64,000 nt of DNA, taken from positions 65,007,075-65,071,074 of the forward strand of contig NC_088172.1 of assembly GCF_028769735.1 (NCBI RefSeq), read 5' to 3'. Under the pieces are notes generated by a model that did not search any database, was not told where the DNA came from, and saw nothing but the letters and a program-made list of their open reading frames with translations. Numbering within the stretch: position 1 is the first letter of the stretch; each line of letters starts with the position of its first letter. The translations under genes were made by a program, and so were the position numbers. Origin of the DNA: Zonotrichia leucophrys gambelii. Taxonomy: Eukaryota > Chordata > Aves > Passeriformes > Passerellidae. Shown piece by piece: positions 43,301-52,110 of this stretch.

Positions 43301-46300
43301 AACAGCTGAGCAGAGTAAGTATTTCCATGGGGTGCCACTAACAAATTCTCCAGGACCTGTGCCATACACTGAGCAGGCATTGATGTTTCTCTGCTCTACA
43401 TTCCCTGCATGTGTTGTGCCAGTTGTACTGTGTGGGTTGTGCCATCCAGCTGAAGCTACCACAGATTCTTTCACCAGGAGTTACTGGACCACTGGCCAGA
43501 AACAAATTCATTTCTGCAGAATTCCAGTATCTGCAAACCTGGGAACTCAGCAGGTCAAAGCTGAAGTCATTCACTGGGTAATTACTGATCAAAAATAATT
43601 CTACTAAAATGTCATATTTTCTGTGTACAGTGCCAATCAAAAGAGCACTAATACAATAAATTAAAGGTTTCCCTGCCAGAAATACTTCAATATTCCTAAT
43701 ATGTGTAAACAATGTAATCCTATCAAGTATACTTTTGTATAAAATAAAAAGAGAGCATCAGGTATTTCTAAGCATGATTTTAATGAAGCACTGAACTATT
43801 GCACAGAAACCAGATGAGACCATCAACAACACTAGCTTATTGCAATTTGCCAATAAGCTACATATCCTTATGTGCTGAAAAAACTGCAAGCTGATTTCAA
43901 AAGTACTGCTGTATTCAATGTCTGTATCTTGAAAAATATTTCTGATTCATACCTACAATCAGCTAGAAAGTTATGCTCTTCTGAGAGAAACAGCAACATG
44001 AGGCTGTGCCCTCATGGTGGGAATGGAACTTTGTGTGCCATTTACGTGAAGCTCAGACAATGTGCAAGGTAAGCAGAACTACATATGGGCTCCAAAATAT
44101 GAAGCAAAGCACACACATTACATATACAAATATTTGAACACTTGTAACAAAAACAAAAGAGTTTTACAAAAAGTTAACATGTCTAACATTTTGACTGTAA
44201 TTTCCTTGGCCCAGGGATTGGCTTCATGTAGGATTCATGCAGCAACAGGGAAGCATTCTTCAATGGAGTTTCTAAACATTATTATTTTATTAGAGCAGTA
44301 GCTCAGCATGATGCTTCAGAACTTCAACCCTTCAAATTAAAGACCAAGCCAAGAAATAATGACCATTTGTCATAAAGACCACATGGTACATTCTCTTAAG
44401 GAATAAGGATATTGCCACTATTGTCCTGGCCATAAGCCAGCCTAGATAATTGCATTCTGGCTGTTTATTCCTTGCACTTCAAGCAGAAAGAGATTTTTCA
44501 ACACCTTATTATGATGTATGGCTGCCGATTTTTTAAAATATCTTCTATTTAACTACAACAGAAAAAAGCGATATGTACTGTAGCTATGTGTGGTGAATAT
44601 AACAACCCAAATATATCTACAGTTTAGCTGAAATGAGCACTGCATTACAATGCAGTTATAAAATGTTTTATAGTCTTTTTAGAAAGCAAAATGTAAATTA
44701 TATTGTTACTTTACAGTAACATGAGGAAACAAAAATAGTTTTAAAGAAAATGCTCAAGATAAGCAAGAGAAAGAAAAAAAACTTCTGTGTTTGAAGTCTA
44801 CAAGGACCTAATAAAATAGGGAGTAACAGATGGCTAATATAGGGTCTAAAATACACTTCCTTGTATAGATTTTTTAAAAAATCTCAATATGTTATCTTAA
44901 TTGCCACGAATTGACAGAATTGTACTCTAGACTTACTGTTGTACCATAAATTCTGATGCAAGGTAGCACATTTTCTATTAGCCAGGTACACCACCCTAAG
45001 CTAATATATCCAATTTCCCAGAGTGACTCAATCTGCCATACCGTACCTTACCCCCACATCAGTGCATCGCTGTCTATGTGGGATGCCATAACTAAAACTT
45101 GCTACTGCACCCCTGCCCTTTGGGAATTAATAAACACATTGAAGTGCTTTTGGGTCATTCAGGGACAAGGAAAACAAGGAGAATTTAACCTGAACCAAAA
45201 ATACAGACTTATTGCATTTGACACTGTCCTGTACAACATCCTTGTCCCTGAACTGGAGAAGCATGGATTTCACAGACGGGCCTCTTGGTAGATGAGGAAC
45301 TGGTTGGATGGTCGCACTGAAAGAGCTGTGGCCAATGGCTTGATGTGCAAGGGGAGGCCAGTGCCAAGCGGTGTCCTCAGGGGTCACACTGGGACCAGCA
45401 CAGTTTAACATCTTTGCCAGGAACATGGACAGTGAGATCAAGTGCTCCCTTGGCAAGGTGACACCAGGCCGTGTGGTGCCATCCACATGCAGGAGCAAAA
45501 GGATCCACCCAGAGGAACCTGGACAGGTGGGCCTGTGCAAACCTCAGCAACTTCAACAGGGCTGAGTACAAGATCCTGCACTTGGGTCGGAGCATTCCTG
45601 ACCACAAATACAGGCTGGATGGAGAATGGATTGAGAGCAGCTCTAAGAAGGGCTTTAGGGTGTTGCTGAGTAAGCAGCTTGACCTGTGAGCTTGATCAGC
45701 AATGTGTGCTCACAGCCCAGAGAGCCAGCTGAACCCTGGGCTGCATCCAAGGCAGCGTGACCAGCAGGGCAAGGAATGGGATTCTCCCTGCCTGCTCTGC
45801 TCTGGTGACATCCTACCTGGAGTGCTGTGCCCAGCTCTGACATCCCCAGCACAGGAAGGACTTTGACCTGTTGGAATGAGTCCAGAGGGCTGCAAACGTG
45901 ATCAGAAGGCTGGACTATGTCTGCTATGAGGACAGGCTGAGAGAGCTGGAGTTGTGTAACTGGAGAAGACAAGGCTCTGGAGACACCTTAGAGCTGCCTT
46001 CAAATACCTAAAGGGGGCTACAAAAGAGCTGGAGAGGGACTTTTCACAAGGGTGTGTAGTGACAGGACGAGGGGCAATGGATTTAAACCAACAGAAAGTA
46101 GGTTTAGATTAGATATTAAGAAGAAGCCCTTTGCTGTGAAGGTGGTGAGGCACTAGACCAGGTTGGCAAGAGAAGAGCTGGATCATCCCTGGAAGTATTA
46201 AAGGCCAGGTTGGATGGGGCTCTGAGTAACCTGGCCTAATGGAAGTCTCTCTGCTCAGGGCAGGGGTTTGGAACTAGGTTATCTTTAGTCCCAACCCCAA

Positions 46301-47819
46301 CCATTCTATAACTCTACGACATGATTCTGCAGGAGTTTCCACGTCTCCACCACAAGCAATTTCAACTTCTAGCATTCTTAGCACAGCTACCTTTGATACC
46401 TCCACTGCAAGGCACAACCAAGCAGATCACTGACCAGCTTATGGCTGACCTGTGGGCTCTCAAAGTAAAAACCAAGTCAATACACAAATTATATTAACAT
46501 GGGAAATCATATAATACATGGGAAGTACGTTTCTGTGTCCAGGTGCTGGCCTAGACAGGAGCTGCTCCCCATTATGTGACCTAGCTGCCATTCCAAAATG
46601 AGAGAAACTACATTTTATTAAATGTGCTGCATCTGTGATCATATTAATGCATGCAATAATCATAACTGGAGCTCTACTTAACAGACAAAAGATTCCTGCA
46701 CAAGCAAATTGAAATCTATAGGATTGATGTACCCATTACTAACTTCCATTAACTAGTCATGGCAATGAAGTGATCATTAAGGTTTAAAAAATAAGTTACC
46801 TGAAAGATTTCTTTATCTTGACAGAGGGGTGATTGTTGTTGAAGGGATAACATTTGACAAATTGTTTCATTGTAAGGAACCCATGGAGACTGCTGCCCAG
46901 GCAAAAGGTAGGAACTCACTCCTCTGCAGAGCAATGTCTTGTCTGATCCCAGAGGTAGAATCTCTTCCAACTTTTTCAGGCTGCTGTAAGAGCATGGAAT
47001 TTTTGAGATGTAATCTGCTACAGACATCAGTATGTCTGCTCTTCTGCTGTAGCTGCAGCTCCTGTGGGAACTCTTGGTTAAACATTTGTTCCAAAATCCT
47101 TCCAACATGCTTTCTGGAACAATATCATTGCCAAGCAAGCACGCAAAGAGAGGAAGGTGCGCCAAACTAATACCCAGCACACGGCAAAGGACTTCTCGAG
47201 AGTACATAACAGTGACCAGTCTGTCCAAATGCAGGTTCTCAATGGAAAAGTAGGGACATGTGTCATAGATGAGGTAGTCACTATCTTGCCCCAGAATTCC
47301 TATACATTTGTGCTGCAAACCATATGCAGCCACCTCAAAGTCTGCCTCTTGCAACGTGCAGACTGTTTTTTGACCGAGTGATTTCAGGGCATAACGGGTA
47401 AAAGTAGGCAGAGCTGAAGGAAGAACAAACATTTCTCTCCCTGGCTGTATCCTGTTAGTCTTGATAAACTGAAATAATCTGGCTATTTCCTCAGTATTCT
47501 TCATCCTCCGTTTGATCCACTCATCTCTCTTTTTCTCTTCTACCACCCCGTCGAAGTAGAACACCAACTTGATACCAGCTGCTGTAAAAGCATTGATAAA
47601 ATCCTCTAAAGCAGCAAGGTACTCTCGCCACTGGCCACCGCACACCCAGGATTCTGGAGTGTACCAGTGTCTAACACAGCTCATGGCATCTACCACGATA
47701 ACAGGAGGGCAGTCAGGATGATCAATGCGATGCTGTTCTGCCATTTGTCTCAGATCTACCGTTTGGCACGCATGTGAGCATACTCTTGCCACAAATCCCT
47801 GCAAGCCTCTAACACCCAT
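1265..47819 (-). CDS. FAM120B: FAM120B, constitutive coactivator of PPAR-gamma (whole coding span, 8 coding exons)
   Basis: FAM120B is a nuclear coactivator of PPAR-gamma linked to adipogenesis; it belongs to the FAM120 family, which has an XPG/FEN1-like N-terminal domain. Coding exons (high to low coordinate) are 47819-46800, 42446-42266, 36297-36202, 30186-30014, 26132-26040, 10226-10020, 4814-4685 and 1317-1265. They total 1953 nt and stay in phase, giving about 650 residues. Seen in the sequence: an N-terminal PIN/XPG-like region (residues 1 to about 300) with acidic positions D44, D90, E158, D160, D179 and D181; a conserved middle with the motif YRPARQ; and a conserved block including LVRGLTTL and NSACGFP. 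Human FAM120B is about 910 residues and has a long repetitive insert after the XPG-like region, which is absent here. FAM120A and FAM120C differ clearly in the N-terminal sequence. The neighbour DLL1 supports the assignment. The gene is certain; the last two exons are less certain. Confidence 0.93.
1318..4684 (-). other. FAM120B: FAM120B intron 8
   Basis: AT-rich intron. It holds the minus-strand LTR at 4093-4506. Short open frames at 2105-2580 and 2692-3021 show no recognisable protein. Nothing else was identified. Confidence 0.6.
4093..4506 (-). mobile_element. Solo LTR of an endogenous retrovirus, minus orientation
   Basis: Read on the minus strand, the segment starts TGTGTA and ends TACACA, a short inverted terminal repeat with TG...CA ends. 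In order it has a TATAAAA box at 4292-4286 and an AATAAA signal at 4174-4169, followed by about 80 nt, which is the U3-R-U5 layout of an LTR. The sequence resembles LTRs I associate with songbird genomes. No clear target duplication flanks it and no internal viral genes are present. It has the same orientation as FAM120B, so its poly(A) signal could act in that transcript. Confidence 0.65.
4685..4814 (-). CDS. FAM120B: FAM120B exon 8 (probable)
   Basis: An open segment reading VLIALGYSEEEARNFNPRLH and then HRSHVVSPYHNQMRERHLQ. It ends at a CCCCAG/GTAAAA donor at 4685. Starting after the AGAG at 4815 gives phase 0, as needed after exon 7; starting after the CAG two bases earlier would break the frame. 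It ends in phase 1 and joins exactly to the phase 1 last exon. I do not recognise the sequence in human FAM120B, whose C-terminus here is Gly/Arg/Ser rich, so the assignment rests on position, phase, splice sites and the basic, polar composition. Confidence 0.65.
4815..10019 (-). other. FAM120B: FAM120B intron 7
   Basis: AT-rich, 5.2 kb. A less AT-rich patch at 9123-9485 is open on the minus strand for 120 codons but matches nothing I recognise. No convincing transposon, RNA gene or exon was seen elsewhere. Confidence 0.6.
10020..10226 (-). CDS. FAM120B: FAM120B exon 7
   Basis: A 207-nt, 69-codon phase 0 exon with donor GTAAGT. It encodes the best conserved C-terminal block, including LVRGLTTLLMANSACGFPF and MPWAVFDGKLF. 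The acceptor is taken at TTCCCAG before 10226, because this gives the same residue spacing as human. A second CAG 9 nt downstream (exon start 10217) would remove only LLQ. Confidence 0.9.
11880..12000 (-). mobile_element. CR1 LINE 3' fragment, minus orientation
   Basis: The plus strand begins with a degenerate CACAGAA repeat, then GGTTTGAGTTGAAAGGGACC and CTGCCATGGGCAGGGACACC. This is the reverse complement of the 3' end typical of avian CR1 elements. It is a short, 5'-truncated and diverged copy. Confidence 0.85.
18770..19030. repeat. GC-rich patch with a 37-bp tandem duplication
   Basis: An isolated GC-rich stretch inside an AT-rich intron. Two copies of a 37-bp unit beginning CCCCTGGATGTCACCTGCCC lie at 18921-18957 and 18958-18994 and differ at about two positions. 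Open frames on both strands here are by-products of the composition. No family was recognised. Confidence 0.7.
19763..20016 (+). mobile_element. CR1 LINE 3' fragment, plus orientation
   Basis: The segment carries the terminal CR1 sequence: a GGCACTGGAGTAAGTTGC-type stretch, then GTTGGACTAGATGATCTTGG and CCTCTTCCAACCTTGG before a decayed end. It is a 5'-truncated copy antisense to FAM120B. Confidence 0.88.
21431..21450. repeat. Short perfect inverted repeat
   Basis: AACTAGCTT and AAGCTAGTT are exact reverse complements separated by two bases, so a 9-bp stem could form. No function is evident. Confidence 0.6.
23197..23805 (+). mobile_element. Intact solo LTR with 6-bp target site duplication (class II ERV-like)
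   Basis: The element starts TGTCGG and ends AGACA, with TGTC/GACA inverted ends. It is flanked on both sides by the identical hexamer ATTCAC (23191-23196 and 23806-23811). It has a TATAAA box at 23587-23592 and an AATAAA signal at 23689-23694, in the order expected of U3-R-U5. A 6-bp duplication is typical of ERVK/betaretrovirus-like (class II) elements. No gag, pol or env sequence is present, so the provirus has been lost by recombination between LTRs. It is antisense to FAM120B. Confidence 0.88.
26040..26132 (-). CDS. FAM120B: FAM120B exon 6
   Basis: A 93-nt, 31-codon exon with both boundaries in phase 0, acceptor CTGTTTTAG and donor GTATGC. It encodes SLSLEDLNAFLALVLCLKGK, which matches human LCLEDLHAFIAQALCLQGK (recalled). 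Being a multiple of three, it could be skipped without a frameshift. Confidence 0.9.
28814..28841. repeat. Inverted repeat, 10-bp arms
   Basis: ACTATTCCAC (28814-28823) is the exact reverse complement of GTGGAATAGT (28832-28841), with an AT-rich 8-base spacer. Confidence 0.6.
29393..29449. repeat. 28-bp tandem duplication
   Basis: Two adjacent copies of a unit beginning TTTTTATTACAATTAAGGTA, at 29393-29420 and 29421-29449, differ by a single inserted T and a base change near the end. Confidence 0.8.
30014..30186 (-). CDS. FAM120B: FAM120B exon 5
   Basis: A 173-nt exon, acceptor TTTTGTAG and donor GTAAGA, phase 1 in and phase 0 out. It encodes GGTPSLKTLWLAKGPDVE and then a helix-rich stretch ending AGFCCLLAYLMTE. 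Human FAM120B has GGTPSLKILWLNQEPEIQ at the same place (recalled). Confidence 0.92.
30187..36201 (-). other. FAM120B: FAM120B intron 4
   Basis: AT-rich, 6 kb. It holds a (TA)n tract at 35557-35596 and a 15-bp direct duplication near 32992-33021. A less AT-rich, unassigned patch lies at about 30540-30830. Nothing else was recognised. Confidence 0.6.
35557..35596. repeat. (TA)n microsatellite, imperfect
   Basis: An alternating TA tract interrupted by TG and by ACAATT. Confidence 0.85.
36202..36297 (-). CDS. FAM120B: FAM120B exon 4
   Basis: A 96-nt exon, too short to be listed as an independent reading frame. The acceptor is TTTTTTAG and the donor GTAGAA; it is phase 1 in and phase 1 out. It encodes the motif VKEWFVYSGNPLKQPDL, which matches human VKEWFVYPGNPLRHPDL (recalled). 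Confidence 0.9.
36298..42265 (-). other. FAM120B: FAM120B intron 3
   Basis: AT-rich, 6 kb, with short poly-A runs near 37028 and 37120. Open frames at 39086-40087 have no coding character that I can support. No transposon was recognised. Confidence 0.6.
42266..42446 (-). CDS. FAM120B: FAM120B exon 3
   Basis: A 181-nt exon with acceptor CTAACAG and donor GTAAGG, phase 0 in and phase 1 out. It encodes about 60 residues including HGEIDCSN and QALIYRPARQ, which match human FAM120B just after the mammalian repeat region (GEIECSN and QAFIYRPIRQ from memory). It reads directly on from exon 2, which shows that nothing coding is needed between them. Confidence 0.92.
43833..43860. repeat. Inverted repeat, 10-bp arms
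   Basis: TAGCTTATTG (43833-43842) and CAATAAGCTA (43851-43860) are exact reverse complements around an 8-base spacer. Confidence 0.6.
45190..46322 (+). mobile_element. CR1 LINE, 5'-truncated copy of about 1.1 kb
   Basis: The conceptual translation, with frameshifts and stops, carries the C-terminal reverse-transcriptase signature of avian CR1. Visible pieces include FDTVLYNILVPELEKHGF, RNWLDGRTERA, WACANLSNFNRAEYKILHLG and KYRLDGEWIESS. The 3' end has the usual run through GGTTGGATGGGGCTCTGAG to a decayed ATTCTATAACTCTAC terminal repeat. The copy is inactive, being 5'-truncated with several broken frames. It is antisense to FAM120B. The 5' limit is approximate. Confidence 0.93.
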
Positions 47820-47845
47820 GGCTGATCTCCAAAACTCACAGCGGT
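46800..47845 (-). CDS. FAM120B: FAM120B exon 2, first coding exon (residues 1-340)
   Basis: Coding starts at ATG 47819-47817, in a strong context (G at -3 and G at +4). The exon opens at 47845 after a pyrimidine-rich TTTCAG acceptor, leaving a 26-nt stretch of 5'UTR. It encodes the whole XPG-like domain, including the LQEAD and GQDSDYL motifs that match the XPG-I acidic signature. The reading frame stays open for 16 codons past 46800, but a GTAACT donor follows CAG at 46800 and phase 0 joins cleanly to the next exon. In human the matching exon goes on into an acidic repeat region that does not exist here. Confidence 0.93.
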
Positions 47846-48701
47846 CTGAAAGAAGAGAAATAAAAACAATGTTCTAAGATGCAATACTGGAAAACAATGA
47901 AATTCTACAATAATACTTTTAAAAGCTGCTTGGAAACAGAACTGTTATTTTTCTGCATTTGCTGATAGTTCATTGCTGTATGCCAGCTTTTAACAATTTG
48001 AAAGAGTTTACATCCCCTCTGCAAACCGAACATAGGTAGTCATTCATTTTCCCTTCCACTTCTGGCTTTTATATCAGTGAAAAATATAAGTATCAAAAAA
48101 TTCTGGTAAGTATGACCAAACAAAATTCACTCATTCATTCACACTGAATGAGTAAGGCTGGAAGGAACCATGAGTCCAACCTGCCTGCTCCAGCAGGGCC
48201 ATCCTAGAGCACACAGCACAGGATTGCGTTTGGACGGTTCTTGAGTATCCCCAGTGAGGGAGATTTCAGGTTAATAGCGTATAGAGAAGAACACAATACA
48301 AGAAAAACGAGGACAGATTTTGGTTTTTTATTTAGAAATATACAAGCTTACAGTATTCAAAAGGTAAAGGAAAGTGAGTTTACAAACTACAGTGATTAGA
48401 CAGCTTTTAAAAGCATTCCCGAAACCTATCAGTTAAAGACCGAATTCTGAATGCCACCCTCTTTAATCACAGTCTGGCTTGAAAAGGACCTCGCAGAGTG
48501 CGGGGGCCACCGCGTGCAGCCCCGGCAGGGCCAAGTCCCTCGCCCCGGAGTCCGTAAGGCTCCCGGACCGCGCTGCCCGCGCACCCCAGGACCGGGACCG
48601 GGACCCCGGGACCCGGCGCCCCGCCCCGCCCCGCCCCGCTCCGCTCCGCCCGGCCCAGTCCCGGGGAGTCCCGGGCCCCGGCCCCGCCGCCTGGCACTGA
48701 C
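47846..48701 (-). other. FAM120B: FAM120B intron 1 (probable)
   Basis: Short intron between the coding start exon and the presumed non-coding exon 1. It contains a CR1 remnant at 48150-48270. Confidence 0.5.
48150..48270 (-). mobile_element. CR1 LINE remnant, minus orientation
   Basis: GGCTGGAAGGAACC, then GTCCAACCTGCCTGCTCCAG, and later TTGAGTATCCCCAGTGAGGG, match the reverse complement of the 3' region of CR1 copies common in birds. It is diverged and short. Confidence 0.7.
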
Positions 48702-49230
48702 CCGAGCGCCGCTTCCGCTTCCCGCGGGGAGGGCGGGGCCGCGCCTGCGCAAGGCGGCAGGGCGGGGCGTGCCCGTGAGGGGCCGAGCCGGGCCTGTGGA
48801 GGGGCCGGGCCGTGCCTGTGAGGGGTCGGGCCGTGCCACTGGACTGGCTGGCGCTGGCAACCGCGTCTGTCCCCGCCCGCAGGCTGCGGTCCCTGGGCTT
48901 TGTACGGCTACAATGGGGTCGGAGGGGCTATTGTGCCCCCGAACAAACCCGGCCGGCACGAGGGGACGGGGCGGGGGACATGAAAGCGTCGCGCACCGAA
49001 ATCGCTTCAAACCCCCCGAATCGCACTCGGGAGATTTATGTCCCCCCGGGCAGCGCGACCTTTGGCGGGGGGCGGGTTCGTTTTTCATTGGGCCGATTGC
49101 CAGCAGAGGGGAACCCCCGTTGTCTCCCGGGCCGCACGTTATCCCGGGATAACGCCCTGGGTGCGGGCCGGCAGCGAGACCCGCTCGCAGCCCGCCGGCA
49201 ACAGGTGGGGACCTGAATAACTTCACATCT
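48480..49230. promoter_or_regulatory. FAM120B: CpG island, FAM120B promoter
   Basis: A dense CpG stretch directly upstream of FAM120B. On the minus strand it has an NRF1-like site TGCGCAGGCGCG (48751-48740, 11 of 12 consensus), an SP1-type GC box at 48731-48738 and two overlapping ETS cores GGAAGCGGAAG near 48712-48722. There is no TATA box, as in many housekeeping promoters. A possible first-exon donor, CGG/GTCAGT, ends at 48702. The start site is inferred to lie near 48,710-48,740. Confidence 0.65.
48769..48837. repeat. GC-rich minisatellite, about three 22-23-bp copies
   Basis: Three imperfect units with the core CCTGTGAGGGGCCGGGCCGTG lie tandemly just upstream of the presumed FAM120B promoter motifs. 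Confidence 0.7.
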
Positions 49231-49872
49231 TTCCGGGAGGGGCAAGAGGGACACGGGGGAGCCCATGGGAAGATTAGATCAGATGTTATTGCCGGTGAAA
49301 AATTAAAGAGAGCGGTGCACTGGGGAGTGCAGATTAATATATTTGGTGACTCCGAGTGCACAAAGCCTCACCATTGTGGCTGTGTCTGAATGCCTGTGAA
49401 TAGGACGGAGCATATGTGGCCTGTCACCGCAGGTGCCCACATCTGTTCGTCTCCGGGCAGATGCTCTCAGAAAAGGGGAGAGCATTTCCAAAAGCTCAGG
49501 CCCGCCCCATCCATACCCATCCTCTTTCTCATAATCACCTTCTGCAGAGTAGTTTTTGCCCGCACCTTCTCCTACCCCCTGCCTACCCTGAACACGGAGA
49601 GATGAAGAAAGAAATAAAAACTGCACAAATTGGAAGTGGCTTGGAAAGCTCTGGAAGCACGTAATCAAACTGCTGCCCCCTCTCCTCCCCCAAAGTTTAT
49701 TAGCAGCAAGTTTTGCACTGCAGCCAGCGTACAGTGCACAAGATGCACACACTGTGCAAAGGGGGGGAACATAAAAACCCTTCATGCATGAAATGCAACA
49801 CAGTGCAGCAGCACTCTGTGCTGTCACAGGGCTCTAGAGAGTGACCTGTGCTGGAGTGGCGGTTTGCAGCTA

Positions 49873-49882
49873 CTATTTATAG
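49873..49882. promoter_or_regulatory. Perfect MEF2-type site
   Basis: CTATTTATAG is the palindromic MEF2 consensus, lying in an AT-richer block between CpG islands. Its function is unknown. Confidence 0.4.
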
Positions 49883-50819
49883 TTGTGGCTTAAGATGATG
49901 TTTAATAATGCTGAGCAAAAGTTTTCCTACAAGAACTGGCAGAGACAGTGAATATTGCTACTGAAGTTGGTAGCGGAACGGGATCTTTCCAGCCATCCAA
50001 CAGAATCTCGTAGCTGCTATGCAGAGCATGTTTTTGAGGAGTGCCATCCCATTTTTTATCACCTGTACACGATCTAAGTCCTATGGTTCACCCTCCCTCT
50101 GTGACCCTGCTGCCAAGACAAGCCAGGCCTCAGTGCTGCATGGGGTTGCACTGGCCTCGCTTTGCAGGGCAAAAGGGGTGCTGGGGTGCAGGATAAATAT
50201 CAGGATCAAGGGATATTTAATGTGGTAAGGCACTTCAGAAGGTTTTCTATTTCAGACATGTTCGGTGGCTTCTGATGTGGTGAAGACCTTGAGTATCCTT
50301 GAATTTAAAGGCAGGCAAAGATGCCGGCACTCCAAATGCAAGGCCGAGGTGCTTCCCAAGAGGGGCACAGGCAGGAAGAGCCTTTGAAACTGCGTGTCCC
50401 AGAGCAGGGACAGGGGAAGGAATGGCACCTGCCCAGCTCAGGGCACCCACAGGAGGTTTCGGGAAAAGTTATGTCCCAGGCCGGGGTGGGTGAGGGGGGG
50501 GAACCCGAGGGCTAAGGGAGGGCAAGGAGGGGGGAAGCCTTATTTCCCCGAACCCCTTTTGTCCTGTCGTTCCCTGGGGGGTCCCGTGGTTCTGGCCGCC
50601 CGGGCGGAGGTAAGCAGCCCTTCACCCTTCCGACTTTGGGAGCAATGACAGCTCACGCACACGAGTGATCAATTTTATCCCTCTTAGTTTCCCACAAGCT
50701 AAATCCCGTCGGAAGCGAGCCAGGGAGCAAACCCAAACAAACAAGTAGCGCAGAGAAACGGGGCCGGGACGGGGGGAGGGGGTATCTGGCTTTCTCCTCG
50801 TGTGCAATCAGTAAAACAC

Positions 50820-51070
50820 ATATAGGGGCCACTTCGGGATTTGCCCAGGGAAGGGTTGGAGAGCAGCTGGCTGCGGTAATCTCCTCGGGAGACAAAGGAA
50901 TGCCCCGTCCCCGGATCACAGGTAAACACACAACCATTGTAATGAAAATGAGGGGCTAGGATAGGGCCAGAGCAGATGATTTGCGATTTCAAAAAGGGGG
51001 CTGGGGGGAAGGGAAGACCCTGAGCTGCTTATCTATCATCTGGCCTCGCTGTGTGCCAGCTGAGCCACGC
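50820..51070. promoter_or_regulatory. Candidate enhancer block
   Basis: Within 250 bp there are CAGCTG E-boxes at 50864-50869 and 51057-51062, a forkhead core GTAAACA at 50922-50928 and a SOX-like CATTGT at 50935-50940. Motif clustering is suggestive only. Confidence 0.3.
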
Positions 51071-51129
51071 GACTGCCCTTTCTTATTCTAATCAGCACAT
51101 GCCTTTGCAACTTTGGGCTAACCTACACG

Positions 51130-51440
51130 CTAAACTTCTTAATCCTCCTCCCCGCACACGGCAAGGGCGGCGGAGCGCCCCTCCGGCACCGCGGCCCCTC
51201 CGCGCCCGTCACGCAGCCGCCTCGGGTCGGGCGCCCGGCGGCGGGGCCCGGGGCAGCGCCAGCACCCCCGGTCACGCCGCCGAGCCCGGGGGAGCCGGAG
51301 CCCCGGCCCTTCGGCACCCTGCCTGCCCTCCCCTCGCTCCCCATCCCCTCCCGCCCGGCCCGGCACGGCACGGCCCGGCCCGGCCCGGAGGAACAGGTGA
51401 AGGGGCGTGCGGCGGAGGTGCAGCCGCGCACACATACCTC
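51130..51440. promoter_or_regulatory. CpG island (intergenic)
   Basis: A very GC- and CpG-rich block including CCCGG repeats at about 51355-51388. No gene start is evident beside it. Such islands flank developmental regulators. Confidence 0.55.
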
Positions 51441-51659
51441 CGTAGGGACTATAGATCTAATTAAAATATTATGCACACTCGGCTACACATAGCTCCACAC
51501 GTTCACGTCCCTCCGCCGGGGCACCGTTCGCCATATGCCCGGAGCCCTCCGTCCCGGGAAAAATCAGTGTTGCACGCCAGCGATGGCAGCGCGTCGCCCT
51601 AATTAATATACGCACATATCCCACCCACCCCCCTTTTGAAGTGACTTTTCCCATAATCT

Positions 51660-52110
51660 GGCTCCCTTAGAAATAAAAGCTGCGGCTGATGGGGAGCTCT
51701 CGGCCGCGCTGGTCCGCGGCGCGACCGTAAATACTCGCCGGAGCAGGAGAGGGGGCCGGCGTTGCGGGAAGGGTCTCAATTAGGGGCAGGGAGGGAGAGC
51801 ACAATGCCCCACCAGCCCCAGCGAGCCGCTGGCAGGCGGGGCCGGGCCCGCCGCGTCCCGGCCGTGCGGGGTCACCGCGCCCTGGCGGGGCCCCGCTCCC
51901 CGCGCCCGCCCCCGGGGGTCCCGCCGCCCGCTCACCCGGGGGGCGGGGGCGGCCGCGGAGGGCGCCGGGCGGGACGGGACGGGACGGGACCGGGCGGCCG
52001 TGCCCGGCAGCGGGGGCCGGTGGCGGTGCGCGGGCACGGCGAACAGCGCGGGGGCGGCGGGGGGCGGCGGGCGAGCGCGGTGCGGAGACACGCGGTTGGG
52101 AGCGAAAAAG
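51660..52110. promoter_or_regulatory. CpG island (intergenic) with GGGAC repeats
   Basis: CpG-rich block with a (GGGAC)n tract at about 51968-51990 and many G runs. Long open frames on both strands are compositional. Confidence 0.55.

Larger units (their letters stand above)
42447..46799 (-). other. FAM120B: FAM120B intron 2
   Basis: It contains a 1.1-kb CR1 copy at 45190-46322 and an inverted repeat at 43833-43860. In human the matching interval begins with coding repeats; here no such coding repeat was found. Confidence 0.65.

Noticed and set aside
43338..43712. A 124-codon minus-strand open frame in FAM120B intron 2
   Set aside because: No similarity recognised, no supporting splice sites in phase with neighbouring FAM120B exons, and ordinary intron composition.
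45127..45972. Several open frames of 60-137 codons
   Set aside because: They are pieces of a decayed CR1 element or its antisense.
46800..47819. Assignment of the XPG-like gene to FAM120A or FAM120C
   Set aside because: The N-terminal sequence and the downstream exons match FAM120B, and DLL1 is the expected neighbour of FAM120B.
48429..49361. A 310-codon open frame on the minus strand and a 233-codon frame on the plus strand
   Set aside because: Both lie in a CpG island, overlap each other and consist of Pro/Gly/Arg/Ala-rich sequence; stops are rare in such DNA. No domain was recognised.
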